64,000 nt of DNA from the NCBI RefSeq assembly GCF_001444405.1, contig NZ_CP013188.1:248001-312000 (forward strand), written 5' to 3'. This stretch comes from Pseudoalteromonas phenolica. GTDB lineage: Bacteria; Pseudomonadota; Gammaproteobacteria; Enterobacterales; Alteromonadaceae. Shown here piece by piece: positions 51,852-61,093 of the stretch. Below the pieces are notes generated by a model that was given only the letters and a program-made list of their open reading frames with translations, was not told the DNA's origin and made no database searches. A program made the translations under genes and the position numbers. The first letter of the stretch is position 1. Each line of letters opens with the position of its first letter.

Positions 51852-54650
51852 ATGCGTAAAGTAACAAAGTCTTTGGATTTAATTCCAAAAATGACAATAA
51901 TCCCGCTTGTGGCATCTTTGAGTGCTTGCCAAATGATGGATACATCACAAGCACCAGAACAACAAGTTGAACAACTCGCACCACAGGCCGCTTATGCTGC
52001 GCACTGGCTAACGTCTGAGTTAGTTCTACTTGCGCCCTCTATTGCGACGACAAATTTACAGTTTAAAACGGCATTACTTGAAGGACATATGTCACAGAAT
52101 GCGGCATTAGATGCAGTTGAATTACCGGCTTGGGTCACCGCTAGCTATCCGCATTTGGCTGATTTTAAGGCATATAAAGTTGCGCTTACCAATCAGCAAG
52201 CGAAAAGCTGGGCGAAAGGGCAGGTCAGTGTGGTTGATAGTAAAGGCGCACTTGTGAGCTTTGTACAGCAAGGTGAGCTATTAGATTCGCTTTATACTTT
52301 AACTGCGAATGATGCCAATGAAGTGTCTGATCTAGGTGCCACTGTACTGGCAGATTCTGTGCAATTTAAACTGTGGGCACCTACAGCGCAAAAAGTAACT
52401 TTGCTGGCGTTTGGTAATAGTCTTCATAATTCGGCTAGCAAAATTGCTATGCAGGAAGATAAAAATACCGGCGTCTGGCAGGTAAAGGCGGACAATGTCG
52501 CTGCGCTTGATTATTACCAGTATGAAATCACCGTTTATCACCCAGAAACTCAAAAAGTCGAAACAATTGTTACTACCGACCCTTATGCATTGAGTTTGTC
52601 TACAAACAGTACCCATGCCCAAGTTGTTGACTTGAATGATAAAGTCACGCAGCCAACGGGGTGGGCAAGTCATTCGGTGCCGAGCATCAACAAGCCTGAA
52701 GACAATGTGTTATATGAAACCCATATTCGCGATTTTAGTGCCAGTGATCAAGCGCTGAGCAACGCTGCTTGGCGTGGTAAATATTTGGCATTTACTGATA
52801 TGAACTCAGATGGCATGAAGCATTTAACGGCGTTAAGAGATGCCGGCTTAAATAACATTCATCTACTGCCGACTTATGATTTAGGAAGTATCAATGAAGA
52901 TGCTGAAACGGTCATTGATCATACGTCAAGTATGCAGTTTGTGTGTAAGCAGCTACCTAAGTTAGATGAGTGTCAAAGCACTTGGGAAAAAGGCACACGA
53001 GTCGTCGATGTATTAAAAAATTATCCAACAGACTCAGCTAAGGCGCAAAAGCTTGTCAGTGCACTACGTCAATTTGATAACTACAACTGGGGATATGATC
53101 CATTCCATTACACAGTGCCAGAAGGCAGCTATGCGACAAATTCGATGGGCGTAACGCGTATTGTTGAATTTAGAGAAATGGTACAACACCTTCACTCAAT
53201 GGGCTTTCGTGTGATCATGGACGTGGTGTATAACCATACCCATCAATACGGTTTAGCTAAAAATTCCGTGCTCGATAAAATTGTGCCGGGGTATTATCAC
53301 CGCTTAAATCCGACAACAGGTATTGTTGAGCAATCAACATGTTACACCTGTGGTAATACTGCAACTGAGCGTACCATGATGGCAAAGCTGATGAATGATT
53401 CATTAGTGACTTGGGCGCGTGATTACAAGATTGATGGTTTTAGATTCGACTTAATGGGGCACCAACCAAAAGCTGAAATGCTACAAGCGAGAGAGCTAGT
53501 ACGTGAAGTTGATCCAGATACTTACTTTTACGGTGAAGGTTGGAACTTCGGTGAAGTAGCCAATAATGCACAATTTGTGCAGGCCAGTCAGTTAGAGTTG
53601 GGTGGCACTGAGATTGGCACATTTAGCGACCGCCTTCGCGATGCAGTTCGAGGCCCTGGCAACAATACCCGTGACACGCAAGGAGTGGGTAATGGTCTGC
53701 TAACATTACCTAACGAATTACAAACTGACGCACAAAGCAAACAACGTTATTTTGTGGCGATGGATCAAGTGCGCATCGGTATGGCGGGTAATCTCGCTGA
53801 ATATGACTTAGCAAATAAATACAATGGGTTAAATAAACGTTTAGGTAAAGACGTGCCTTATGGCGACCAACCTACAGGTTATGCGTTTGACCCTGCAGAC
53901 ACCATTAACTATGTGTCTAAGCATGATAACCAAACTCTATGGGATAACAGCCAGTACCGCCTAGCGTTTGATTTAACGACCACTGAACGTGTGCGTTTAC
54001 ATGCACAAAGCATGAGTTATGTAATGTATGGTCAAGGTATTCCGTTTATTCATATGGGATCTGAGCTATTGCGCTCAAAGTCATTTTTACGTGACAGCTA
54101 TGATTATGGAGATTGGTTTAATGCCACAGACTTTGCGGGGCAAAGCAATAACTATGATGTAGGTCTTCCACCTGCCGATAAAGACAAAGATAACTGGCCT
54201 TTAATCAAAACGGTACTTGCTGGTCACCAAGACCGAGACGATGTGAATTCAGCAGATATTAAACTGGCAAAAGGCATGTTTATCGATATGCTGAAAATCA
54301 GAAATAGTTCTGAGTTATTCCGTCTTGCAACCGCAGATCAAGTTCAGCAAAAAGTCCAATTTTTAAATACGCAAAAATCAGTGAATGATAAAAATCATCA
54401 ATCAGGTCTAATTGTTATGCAGTTAGATGATACTCAGGGTGAGGCTGTAGATAACAAATTTTCGCGTATTTTGGTGATCTTCAATGCTAATAATGAACAA
54501 AATTCATTCAAAGTTGTCGAAAGTCAAGATTACCAGTTACATCCAGTGCTAAAACAGGGTCATGACCCTGTGGTCAAAGAGACAAAAATTACAGCAGAGG
54601 GAATTGATGTACCGGCACTGAGCACAGTGGTCTTAGTCAAGTATAAGTAA
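51852..54650 (+). CDS. pulA: Pullulanase-type alpha-1,6-glucosidase lipoprotein (GH13)
   Basis: A 932-residue surface lipoprotein (lipobox LSAC, Cys26). A CBM48/starch-binding-like beta domain lies at about 165-275, then the GH13 barrel: the pullulanase signature YNWGYDP (411-417), nucleophile Asp533 in GFRFDLMGH, acid Glu562 in YGEGWNFG, and Asp692 in SKHDNQ. A C-terminal beta domain closes the chain. It debranches pullulan, starch or glycogen at alpha-1,6 links, feeding the divergent TonB receptor. Symbol is given on the strength of these motifs. A terminator lies about 95 bases after the stop. Confidence 0.9.
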   Translation: MRKVTKSLDLIPKMTIIPLVASLSACQMMDTSQAPEQQVEQLAPQAAYAAHWLTSELVLLAPSIATTNLQFKTALLEGHMSQNAALDAVELPAWVTASYPHLADFKAYKVALTNQQAKSWAKGQVSVVDSKGALVSFVQQGELLDSLYTLTANDANEVSDLGATVLADSVQFKLWAPTAQKVTLLAFGNSLHNSASKIAMQEDKNTGVWQVKADNVAALDYYQYEITVYHPETQKVETIVTTDPYALSLSTNSTHAQVVDLNDKVTQPTGWASHSVPSINKPEDNVLYETHIRDFSASDQALSNAAWRGKYLAFTDMNSDGMKHLTALRDAGLNNIHLLPTYDLGSINEDAETVIDHTSSMQFVCKQLPKLDECQSTWEKGTRVVDVLKNYPTDSAKAQKLVSALRQFDNYNWGYDPFHYTVPEGSYATNSMGVTRIVEFREMVQHLHSMGFRVIMDVVYNHTHQYGLAKNSVLDKIVPGYYHRLNPTTGIVEQSTCYTCGNTATERTMMAKLMNDSLVTWARDYKIDGFRFDLMGHQPKAEMLQARELVREVDPDTYFYGEGWNFGEVANNAQFVQASQLELGGTEIGTFSDRLRDAVRGPGNNTRDTQGVGNGLLTLPNELQTDAQSKQRYFVAMDQVRIGMAGNLAEYDLANKYNGLNKRLGKDVPYGDQPTGYAFDPADTINYVSKHDNQTLWDNSQYRLAFDLTTTERVRLHAQSMSYVMYGQGIPFIHMGSELLRSKSFLRDSYDYGDWFNATDFAGQSNNYDVGLPPADKDKDNWPLIKTVLAGHQDRDDVNSADIKLAKGMFIDMLKIRNSSELFRLATADQVQQKVQFLNTQKSVNDKNHQSGLIVMQLDDTQGEAVDNKFSRILVIFNANNEQNSFKVVESQDYQLHPVLKQGHDPVVKETKITAEGIDVPALSTVVLVKYK

Positions 54651-54744
54651 AACGACCTATACTTTACTGGACTTTTAGTGATTTCATCTATACTGGTTAA
54701 ATTACTGAGAGTAAAGGTATTCAATTCCCCTTGAATACGAATCT

Positions 54745-54775
54745 AAAAGCGCTGGCTGCCCCCGGCGCTTTTTTC
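54745..54775 (+). terminator. Intrinsic terminator after the pullulanase gene
   Basis: AAAAGCGC (54745-54752) pairs with GCGCTTTT (54765-54772) with a 12-base loop, followed by more T. Confidence 0.8.
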
Positions 54776-54784
54776 TTTTTAATA

Positions 54785-54994
54785 ATACCAATCCGCAATA
54801 ACACTTAATCATTTTGAGGGATTAAACCTGATGATAGCTGCGTTAAAGGTTTCTCATTTAGAACAACTAAATAACGAAATCTTTGCCTTGCCTACATGGA
54901 TGTAGGTACCTCAGCGATAGCAGGACGCGTGAGCGGTGCTACCAACAAGGTTTTCTTGCCTCAAAATAGACCACTTAGTTAAGCGGTTTGGTAT
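54785..54994. repeat. 210-bp interspersed repeat with ATACCA termini (copy 1)
   Basis: ATACCAATCCGC at the left end matches the complement of GCGGTTTGGTAT at the right end in 11 of 12 bases. Internal blocks (TAATCATTTTGAGGG, CATTTAGAACAACTAAA, TTGCCTCAAAATAGA) recur in the element at 62480-62641, which lacks about 48 bases present here. It resembles a non-autonomous repeat or MITE; no ORF. Confidence 0.7.
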
Positions 54995-55071
54995 AAATCA
55001 AAATAGTCTTATCTTTTTAGCAAAATCTGTAAAATAATCTACAGACAACCTTTTTTCTATTTCGCTCTAGT

Positions 55072-56151
55072 ATGAAAACTCTCTCTGACAGTTACTTTTC
55101 ACAAATTCATTCTCAAAAGCTGACTCAAGATCCTGCCCAAATGATCGCGTTGAATGCCTTAGATACGTTGGCGAATGCACTTGAACAGGGCAAGCCATGT
55201 CAAAGTTTATATTTATATGGCCCAGTTGGGAGAGGCAAAACCATGCTGATGGATTTGTTCTTTGCACATTTATCGAGGGTAACAAAGCAAAGACTGCATT
55301 TTCATCACTTTATGGCACAAGTGCATCAAGCGCTTAACGCACTTCAAGGTACGCTTAACCCTTTACAGCAAGTTGCAAAAGACTGGGCAAGTAAAGCCAA
55401 GGTACTGTGTTTTGATGAATTTTTTGTCACTGACATTGGTGATGCCATGATCATGGCAAGACTATTCGAAGCACTGTTTAAAGAAGGTGTGATACTGGTA
55501 ACGACCTCAAATGCACACCCTAAACAGCTTTATCATAATGGCTTAGCAAGAGAACGGTTTTTGCCGACCATAGATCTATTACTGTCGAAGTGTGAAGTCA
55601 TTAATGTGGCAGGAGAGGTTGATCATCGTTTTGCCCATGGTGCGAACTACACCTATTACTTTGTGCAAAACCAGACTCAGTTCTTAGCGCAATTTGAACG
55701 TGTTCATGGTGTGTTAGAAACGAAAAAAATCGAGATATGCCGCAGAGAAGTCGAAGTATTAGGTAAAAGTGAACACGGTTATTTGTTTGATTTTATGGCC
55801 TTGTGCTCAACCCCAAGAGCAACTGCAGATTATATCGAGCTGGCGAAAAATCACCGAATTATATTTGTCAGCAAAGTGCCAAAGATGGGCGCTGAACCAG
55901 ATGAAAAGCGAGTAACTCAAGGTATAGAAGACGGTTACCAACGTGCACATTCAAACATTCAGAATGCCCGTTTTGACGACGAAGCACGGCGTTTTATTGC
56001 GCTGGTTGACGAGTGTTACGAACAGCATTGTTTATTGGTAATAGATGCACAGTGTGATTTATGCGAATTATATGTGGGTGAACAATTGGCCTTTGCGTTT
56101 GAGCGAACTAAAAGCCGTTTAGTAGAAATGCAGAGCTGGTCATTTGATTAA
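55072..56151 (+). CDS. zapE: ZapE-like cell division ATPase
   Basis: A 359-residue AFG1-family AAA+ ATPase, the usual ZapE size. Walker A is GPVGRGKT (50-57, Lys56), Walker B is VLCFDEF (Asp115, Glu116), and a sensor-like VTTSNAHPKQLY follows. ZapE in E. coli associates with the FtsZ ring under stress and uses ATP to act on Z-ring filaments. The gene is alone, preceded by an interspersed repeat. A paralogue could exist elsewhere; the call here is by motif. Confidence 0.85.
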   Translation: MKTLSDSYFSQIHSQKLTQDPAQMIALNALDTLANALEQGKPCQSLYLYGPVGRGKTMLMDLFFAHLSRVTKQRLHFHHFMAQVHQALNALQGTLNPLQQVAKDWASKAKVLCFDEFFVTDIGDAMIMARLFEALFKEGVILVTTSNAHPKQLYHNGLARERFLPTIDLLLSKCEVINVAGEVDHRFAHGANYTYYFVQNQTQFLAQFERVHGVLETKKIEICRREVEVLGKSEHGYLFDFMALCSTPRATADYIELAKNHRIIFVSKVPKMGAEPDEKRVTQGIEDGYQRAHSNIQNARFDDEARRFIALVDECYEQHCLLVIDAQCDLCELYVGEQLAFAFERTKSRLVEMQSWSFD

Positions 56152-56266
56152 ACATGATCAGGGTATGCAACATTTGAAGTGCCAGAAAAGAACATCCTTG
56201 TTTCTTTTGATTTGTGTGAGCCACCTATTTGCAGGTGACTCAAAGTAGGTCTGTGCTTAAAAAGCG

Positions 56267-58561
56267 TTATTCTTTAAATAAGCTTTCATCAATCACATAA
56301 ATGTTACTGCTATCATTGAGGTCGAGCACGCCGTAACATTGGCCATCACTGCCCATCAGTGCCATACGGTCGCCTACAACCCAATTACTATTAGCGTAAC
56401 TGTCGCCAAATTCGAGCGTGCCATAGTTACCATAATATAAAGACCCATCACTGTTGTTGACCCATGCCAATGTCACAGGTGTCTCAGACTGATTATGTAC
56501 TGCAAATTCAGGCGCATTGTTACTTTGTCGGGAATATGTGGTGAGTAATTCGCAGCTACCAATTTCAGCGGTTGCGACAGGAATAGGGGCTTCGCTCACT
56601 GCATCTTTTACAAACTCAGCATCCACTTCGAAGCTATTATCAGTATCGTTGACGATGGCAACGCCTAAACAGTTACCCGCAACATCGCCTAGCATCATAC
56701 GATCGCCGATCACCCAATTATCCGCGTTGAATGTTTCACCTGCTGCTAATGTTTGGAATGCAGAGCTTGGCTGAGCACCCGAGTAGTTATTGACCCAATA
56801 CAGTTGAATATCTTTGTCAGAGCTATTATTGACAGTGAAACCTTCTATCTGCTGGCGGCTTCGACCATAGGTTTCAACTAAATTACAGTTGCCCAATGTG
56901 CCTTTTTCTGGCCAGTGAGGCAGGTATGGTTCGACAGGTGTGATCAGTGACATAGGTGCAGGTAAATCTACATTGCAGTCCATGCCCGTACATGCCGTTA
57001 AATATAGGTCTAAAATATCTGCGCCAGCGAAATCAGAGCCTACTGTGACAAAGTAAGTGCCTAATTCTGGTGCTTCAATCGAACAAGACTCTTCATTGGA
57101 TGACTCTGTGGTTGAGCTGCAAAGCACAACCTGATCTATAGCTGGGTGTGCAGGTGAGTCTTTGCTCACCCAAAGGTCCACGTTGGTCGAGCCACCAGAT
57201 GTTTTGAAGGTTAACGCGGGTGTCTCTTCTGATAGAGTGACACTATATACCCAGCCACCACGCCCGTTAATTGGCATCGCTTCACCTAAGGTTAAAGGTT
57301 GTGCGCTTGCTTTAAAGTTATCAACTAAGGTCGTTGTACGCCATGTTTTAAAGCTTTCTTCGTAGGCAGTTGAAAATTCTGCTAGCTGGGTACTCACTGT
57401 TTCCCATTCACCAGCGCGCATATTCGCAATGAGAGTTTTAACTTCTCCAGGGTGCTGCTCAATCATGTAAGCGACGGCTAAAGTGCCCCAATCATAAAAA
57501 GAGCTGTAACTAATGGTGGGAGTTGTAATATCGCTGAGCGAATAAGTTGTTTCTTGATTAGCATCGAGTAACATTTGATATGGGCGCTGATAATAGGTCC
57601 CTACATACTCAGCTAACCCTTCTGTCCACCATCCTAAGTCGCCGTTATAACCACCTTCTTTGTTATATCGGCCATCAAGCGCATGTACGTACTCATGAGC
57701 GAGTGATCGCACAACTGAGCGACCGCCACTCCACTCTAGGGCATTAAAAGTAAGAATGGTTGAGTCGTGGTACCATTCAGTCGGCGCAGTTTCAAAATAA
57801 ATACCGCTGCTGTTATCAGATTCCCATAAGTGTTCGACCCAGCTCATATGGTTTGACAGACTAGCAAAGATATTAATATTGGTGATCTCATTTAAATCGT
57901 TCGGTACAGGTACACCTGTATCTGCTGATAGTTTGTCATTAAGTACTGTCTCGAAACGAGCTTTGGTTTCTATCAAGGTGTCACAAATACGCTTTTTTGC
58001 TTCGTCATCCATCGTTTCTTGAATGCGAACCTGAACCATATCAGCACATAACTCGCTGCTGGCGAATAATGATGTAGTAGCAAAGAGTGTTGCGTCATTC
58101 ACAGCCTTGTCATCATAGGCGTCTATGAGAATATTGTATCGACCAGGTTGAGGGTTATCGATTATGCAAGTTTCGTGACTATTAGGGCTATTAAAAGATA
58201 CACAATCAAATACGGGGGCATCACCTGCCTCAGGAAAGCTTTCGTATTTAATGTAAATATCAGGATCGCCCAGTTCTAAACTTTCTTCGCCGCGACTTAA
58301 ACTAACCAATAAGGTTGGTGCAGCTTCTTCAAGATCGATGTAATAGCCAATAGGCTCTGATGTTGAAAGGCCTTTCTTAACAATATCTAAGGTTAAGATC
58401 GGCTCTTCAGCGTATGGAAAGCCACTTTCACCTGAGTTATCACTGCCTGCTCCAGAATCAGAATGTTCTTCTTTAAGCACTTCTGGTTGACTACTATCAC
58501 TCCCATTACAGCCTGTTAATGCTAACGCGATGCATAGACCTAGCAGTTTTTTCTTATTCAT
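56267..58561 (-). CDS. M9 collagenase-like metalloprotease lipoprotein with VHL-beta-like repeats
   Basis: A 764-residue lipoprotein (lipobox LTGC, Cys18). Order: acidic linker, PPC-like domain (about 50-165), M9-type peptidase with AHEYVHALDGRY (zinc motif HEYVH, 289-293) and GLAEY (third ligand), a second PPC-like domain (about 410-510) and two similar C-terminal domains (about 560-650 and 660-764) with YWVNNYSG/AWVNNSDG and NWVIGDRM/NWVVGDRM, resembling the VHL beta domain. It probably digests collagen-like or other extracellular protein at the cell surface. The start at 58561 has GAGGT seven bases upstream and puts the lipobox in place; the frame extends to 58624. Confidence 0.82.
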   Translation of the reverse strand: MNKKKLLGLCIALALTGCNGSDSSQPEVLKEEHSDSGAGSDNSGESGFPYAEEPILTLDIVKKGLSTSEPIGYYIDLEEAAPTLLVSLSRGEESLELGDPDIYIKYESFPEAGDAPVFDCVSFNSPNSHETCIIDNPQPGRYNILIDAYDDKAVNDATLFATTSLFASSELCADMVQVRIQETMDDEAKKRICDTLIETKARFETVLNDKLSADTGVPVPNDLNEITNINIFASLSNHMSWVEHLWESDNSSGIYFETAPTEWYHDSTILTFNALEWSGGRSVVRSLAHEYVHALDGRYNKEGGYNGDLGWWTEGLAEYVGTYYQRPYQMLLDANQETTYSLSDITTPTISYSSFYDWGTLAVAYMIEQHPGEVKTLIANMRAGEWETVSTQLAEFSTAYEESFKTWRTTTLVDNFKASAQPLTLGEAMPINGRGGWVYSVTLSEETPALTFKTSGGSTNVDLWVSKDSPAHPAIDQVVLCSSTTESSNEESCSIEAPELGTYFVTVGSDFAGADILDLYLTACTGMDCNVDLPAPMSLITPVEPYLPHWPEKGTLGNCNLVETYGRSRQQIEGFTVNNSSDKDIQLYWVNNYSGAQPSSAFQTLAAGETFNADNWVIGDRMMLGDVAGNCLGVAIVNDTDNSFEVDAEFVKDAVSEAPIPVATAEIGSCELLTTYSRQSNNAPEFAVHNQSETPVTLAWVNNSDGSLYYGNYGTLEFGDSYANSNWVVGDRMALMGSDGQCYGVLDLNDSSNIYVIDESLFKE

Positions 58562-58724
58562 TCTTTGACCTCTTTTTTGTTTTTTTATGATATTTGGTAT
58601 TAAAGAGGATGAAATTTTTAACATGAATAATATATATTGTATACAGTTTTGCTGTTTTTATTACAAAACAGCTTACTGAGTGCATAGGCATTCAGTGTTT
58701 TTAGATAGTGAATTTGAGTCTAAA

Positions 58725-59525
58725 TTAAGGAGGAGAATGCTGATTTTTATCAGAGAGAGATAACCATACTTGTTGATAATGTTTTAGTACTGGCGTGATT
58801 TTGTCTTGTTGCTTCAACTCATTAAGGCGTAAGTTGAATTGCTTAACCACTTGCGGACATTTTTTTGAAAAGTGCTGAGTAAAAGCATTGTGTACTTCAT
58901 AGTTATCTAGCTGTAATACGACATCAAATTTATTTTCAAGCCTATTGCTTCTTAGATAATTTTGGGCCGACATCAACCCTGTGATCACATAGTCGACTCG
59001 CTTCATACTTAACATTTGAAAGTTCTGGGCAATACCATGGATCCGTTGAATATTGGGTTGTCGTTTTAGAAAAGTATCTATAAGTTCACCGTGCCTATCC
59101 CCTGCATTTATGCTGCCGTTAATTCTCGATAATTGCCATAGACCATTCAGTTGTACTATTTCTCCTTTTCGAGTAAATACCGCCACAGGATTAGCCGCAA
59201 AACTCTCTTTTGTAAAATCTAAATATGTCTTTCTTTCAAGTGTTTTCTTCAAAGCAGGAATGAAGTCTACTTTGCTATCTTTGGCACTTTTTAAAACTCT
59301 TTTCCAAGGCCCCATATAAACAACATGTGCCTTTACGCCTAATTCTGAAAATATATGTTCACTTAGTTCAATAGATGCACCTGTTAGGGTGTTGCCACTG
59401 CGCCAATGAAAAGGAGGGTAATTTGGATGCGCCGACATGGTGATGCTTTGGCAGTTCGGTTTGGCATTAACGTGAGCGTGTATTCCAATTAGAAAAAAAC
59501 AAAAAGTGAAAATTCTTACAAGCAT
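58725..59525 (-). CDS. Periplasmic solute-binding protein, SBP_bac_3 type
   Basis: A 266-residue protein with a signal peptide (about 1-22, HVNAK) and the amino-acid-type binding fold: SITMSAHPNYPPFHWRSG, LTGASIELSEHIF, YMGPWKRVLKSAKDSKVDFIPAL, and INAGDRHGELIDTFL. As with the two other members in the window, no permease or ATPase lies nearby. It stands alone between the M9 protease and the DUF3307 gene. AAGG is about nine bases before the ATG. Confidence 0.78.
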   Translation of the reverse strand: MLVRIFTFCFFLIGIHAHVNAKPNCQSITMSAHPNYPPFHWRSGNTLTGASIELSEHIFSELGVKAHVVYMGPWKRVLKSAKDSKVDFIPALKKTLERKTYLDFTKESFAANPVAVFTRKGEIVQLNGLWQLSRINGSINAGDRHGELIDTFLKRQPNIQRIHGIAQNFQMLSMKRVDYVITGLMSAQNYLRSNRLENKFDVVLQLDNYEVHNAFTQHFSKKCPQVVKQFNLRLNELKQQDKITPVLKHYQQVWLSLSDKNQHSPP

Positions 59526-59626
59526 AGAGTAGCCTTACTATAACTTGTTTAATCATAGTTCATTAAAACGTTTACTTCGTCTGCTTTTTGTTTTTTTCGC
59601 ATTATTCTTTGAGCTAGGTTATAAGA

Positions 59627-60370
59627 CTATAAGAAAGTTGTTATTAACCCTGCCACACTCAAGGTAACCAATATACTTACGAGGGTACCTAGCATCACAT
59701 ATTCAGTGAGTTTCCTATCTCTTTTTGCGGTTAAATCACCAAATCTAAATACCGACTTTGCTGCTAATATAAAGCCAACAGCAGCCCAGCTATCAATCAG
59801 AATGCAAGTAAGCAAAAGTACTCGCTCAAGTTGCCCGATTAAGTTCCCTGCTTGCGGCAAGCTCTCTTCTTCATTCCCCATATATGCCCAGCGTTCAAGT
59901 AGCATTCGGATCATCACAGAGGCGGGTGTCAGGACCAATAAATAGCCAAGCCCAATGATGAGGTTACTCGGTGTGCTAATGAATGAGAGTAACTGCTCAC
60001 TTATATGGAATGGCTCAGATAAATTAAAAGTTATGAGTAAAATGACTAATAAATGCGCGAGTTGGTCGAGTAAAAACGGTATCACTCCCTTACTCGAATA
60101 TGATTTACCGATATCAATTAAATAGTGACTAACGGTTACAAGCGTCGCATAACCAAAAGCTGCACTACTGACCCCAAAATCATAGTTATGCTGCCATACT
60201 GCCAGTGCAATAAAGGCAAGTACACCATGCACTAAACTGTGCCAAATGACTTTAGTTGATTTAAAGTGCCGATTATTTCTGTCATTTACCCAACTCATCG
60301 GTTGCAGATAAAAATCAGCAACCACATGTCCAATAATTAACCATAAGAGCAATGTTTGCCATTCAGCCAT
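59627..60370 (-). CDS. DUF3307 membrane protein
   Basis: A 247-residue polytopic protein with about six or seven membrane helices (WQTLLLWLIIGHVVADFYLQP, SLVHGVLAFIALAVW, LIIGLGYLLVLTPASVMI, GTLVSILVTLSVAGLITTFL). The HVVADFYLQP and HSLVHG histidine-aspartate motifs are typical of DUF3307. Its start follows the stop of the SatD-like gene by one base, so the two are obligately co-translated. In related genomes DUF3307 and SatD occur together; the function is not established. Confidence 0.83.
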   Translation of the reverse strand: MAEWQTLLLWLIIGHVVADFYLQPMSWVNDRNNRHFKSTKVIWHSLVHGVLAFIALAVWQHNYDFGVSSAAFGYATLVTVSHYLIDIGKSYSSKGVIPFLLDQLAHLLVILLITFNLSEPFHISEQLLSFISTPSNLIIGLGYLLVLTPASVMIRMLLERWAYMGNEEESLPQAGNLIGQLERVLLLTCILIDSWAAVGFILAAKSVFRFGDLTAKRDRKLTEYVMLGTLVSILVTLSVAGLITTFL

Positions 60371-60371
60371 A

Positions 60372-61001
60372 TTATCTCTCCTTGCTGAAAATGTAAGACT
60401 CGCTCAATGTAATGAACTCATCAATTAGGGTGTAATTGGCCAAATTAAGCAACTTTGTTACATTTACTCTACTGGTATTGAGTTGTTCGGCAATATACGC
60501 GTGTTCAGGTTTATCTTGTTGAAGATATAAAAGCAGTGCTTGGGCTTGCTTATGGCTTAATTTGCTGAGTAATAGATCAATGAATTTAACATTGAGTAAA
60601 AAGCTATCATCGCACTCATTATTATAAACTAATCTTTGATGTTTAATGTTATCAAGACCATGGCCTGCTTGTATTAGAGCTTCGCCTGTCGAAGTGGCAA
60701 GTCCATCAGGAGATAATCTTACTTGCCCATGTGCCAGACTCAATTTCACATCTAAGCCTTGTTGCAAAAAAAACAGCCTTATACTAATTGCATGAACAAA
60801 TAAGGCCTTTGCTTTCGGCAACGCAATTTGAAACCCATCGCCTCTGTAAATGTGAAACTCTGCGCTTACTTCTTTTTTGAGTTTATCCAAGTAACGCTTT
60901 AATTGAGCTAGCAGGTGCTCATAATCATTTTGAGCAAGTGATTGTGAACTTACAATATCGGCGGTGATGATACCCATGTAGTCTAGATGTGAATTACGCA
61001 T
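60372..61001 (-). CDS. SatD-like protein with possible nucleotide-cyclase-type palm fold and HTH
   Basis: A 209-residue cytoplasmic protein. Residues 8-130 resemble SatD: GIITADIVSSQSL at the first strand and FHIYRGDGFQIALPKA at a strand-turn. An aspartate in the first strand and a GD turn in the second hairpin are the metal-ligand positions of class III cyclases and GGDEF domains, so a nucleotide-making or binding role is possible. The C-terminal part (about 150-205) looks like a helix-turn-helix (HAYIAEQLNTSRVNVTKLL). It is operonic with the DUF3307 membrane protein. The SatD relation is fairly secure; the cyclase idea is inference. Confidence 0.65.
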   Translation of the reverse strand: MRNSHLDYMGIITADIVSSQSLAQNDYEHLLAQLKRYLDKLKKEVSAEFHIYRGDGFQIALPKAKALFVHAISIRLFFLQQGLDVKLSLAHGQVRLSPDGLATSTGEALIQAGHGLDNIKHQRLVYNNECDDSFLLNVKFIDLLLSKLSHKQAQALLLYLQQDKPEHAYIAEQLNTSRVNVTKLLNLANYTLIDEFITLSESYIFSKER

Positions 61002-61064
61002 TTTAAGTAACCAATTTTAGAAACCTAAATTAATGTAACTTAAAGTGGTTGCTTATTCAAATGT

Positions 61065-61078
61065 AACCATATTTGGTT
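61065..61078. promoter_or_regulatory. Palindrome upstream of the SatD-like gene
   Basis: AACCA-TATT-TGGTT, with more GTAACC/GGTT words in the 90-base gap, may be an operator for the HTH of the SatD-like protein. Short and only suggestive. Confidence 0.3.
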
Positions 61079-61093
61079 TCTTTTTGACGGGTA

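Noticed and set aside
56218..56241. GAGCCACCT/AGGTGACTC hairpin between zapE and the M9 protease gene
   Set aside because: One mismatch and no T tract on either strand.
58651..58672. GCTGTTTT/AAAACAGC hairpin after the third solute-binding protein gene, as a terminator
   Set aside because: No T run follows on the minus strand, so termination is not supported.
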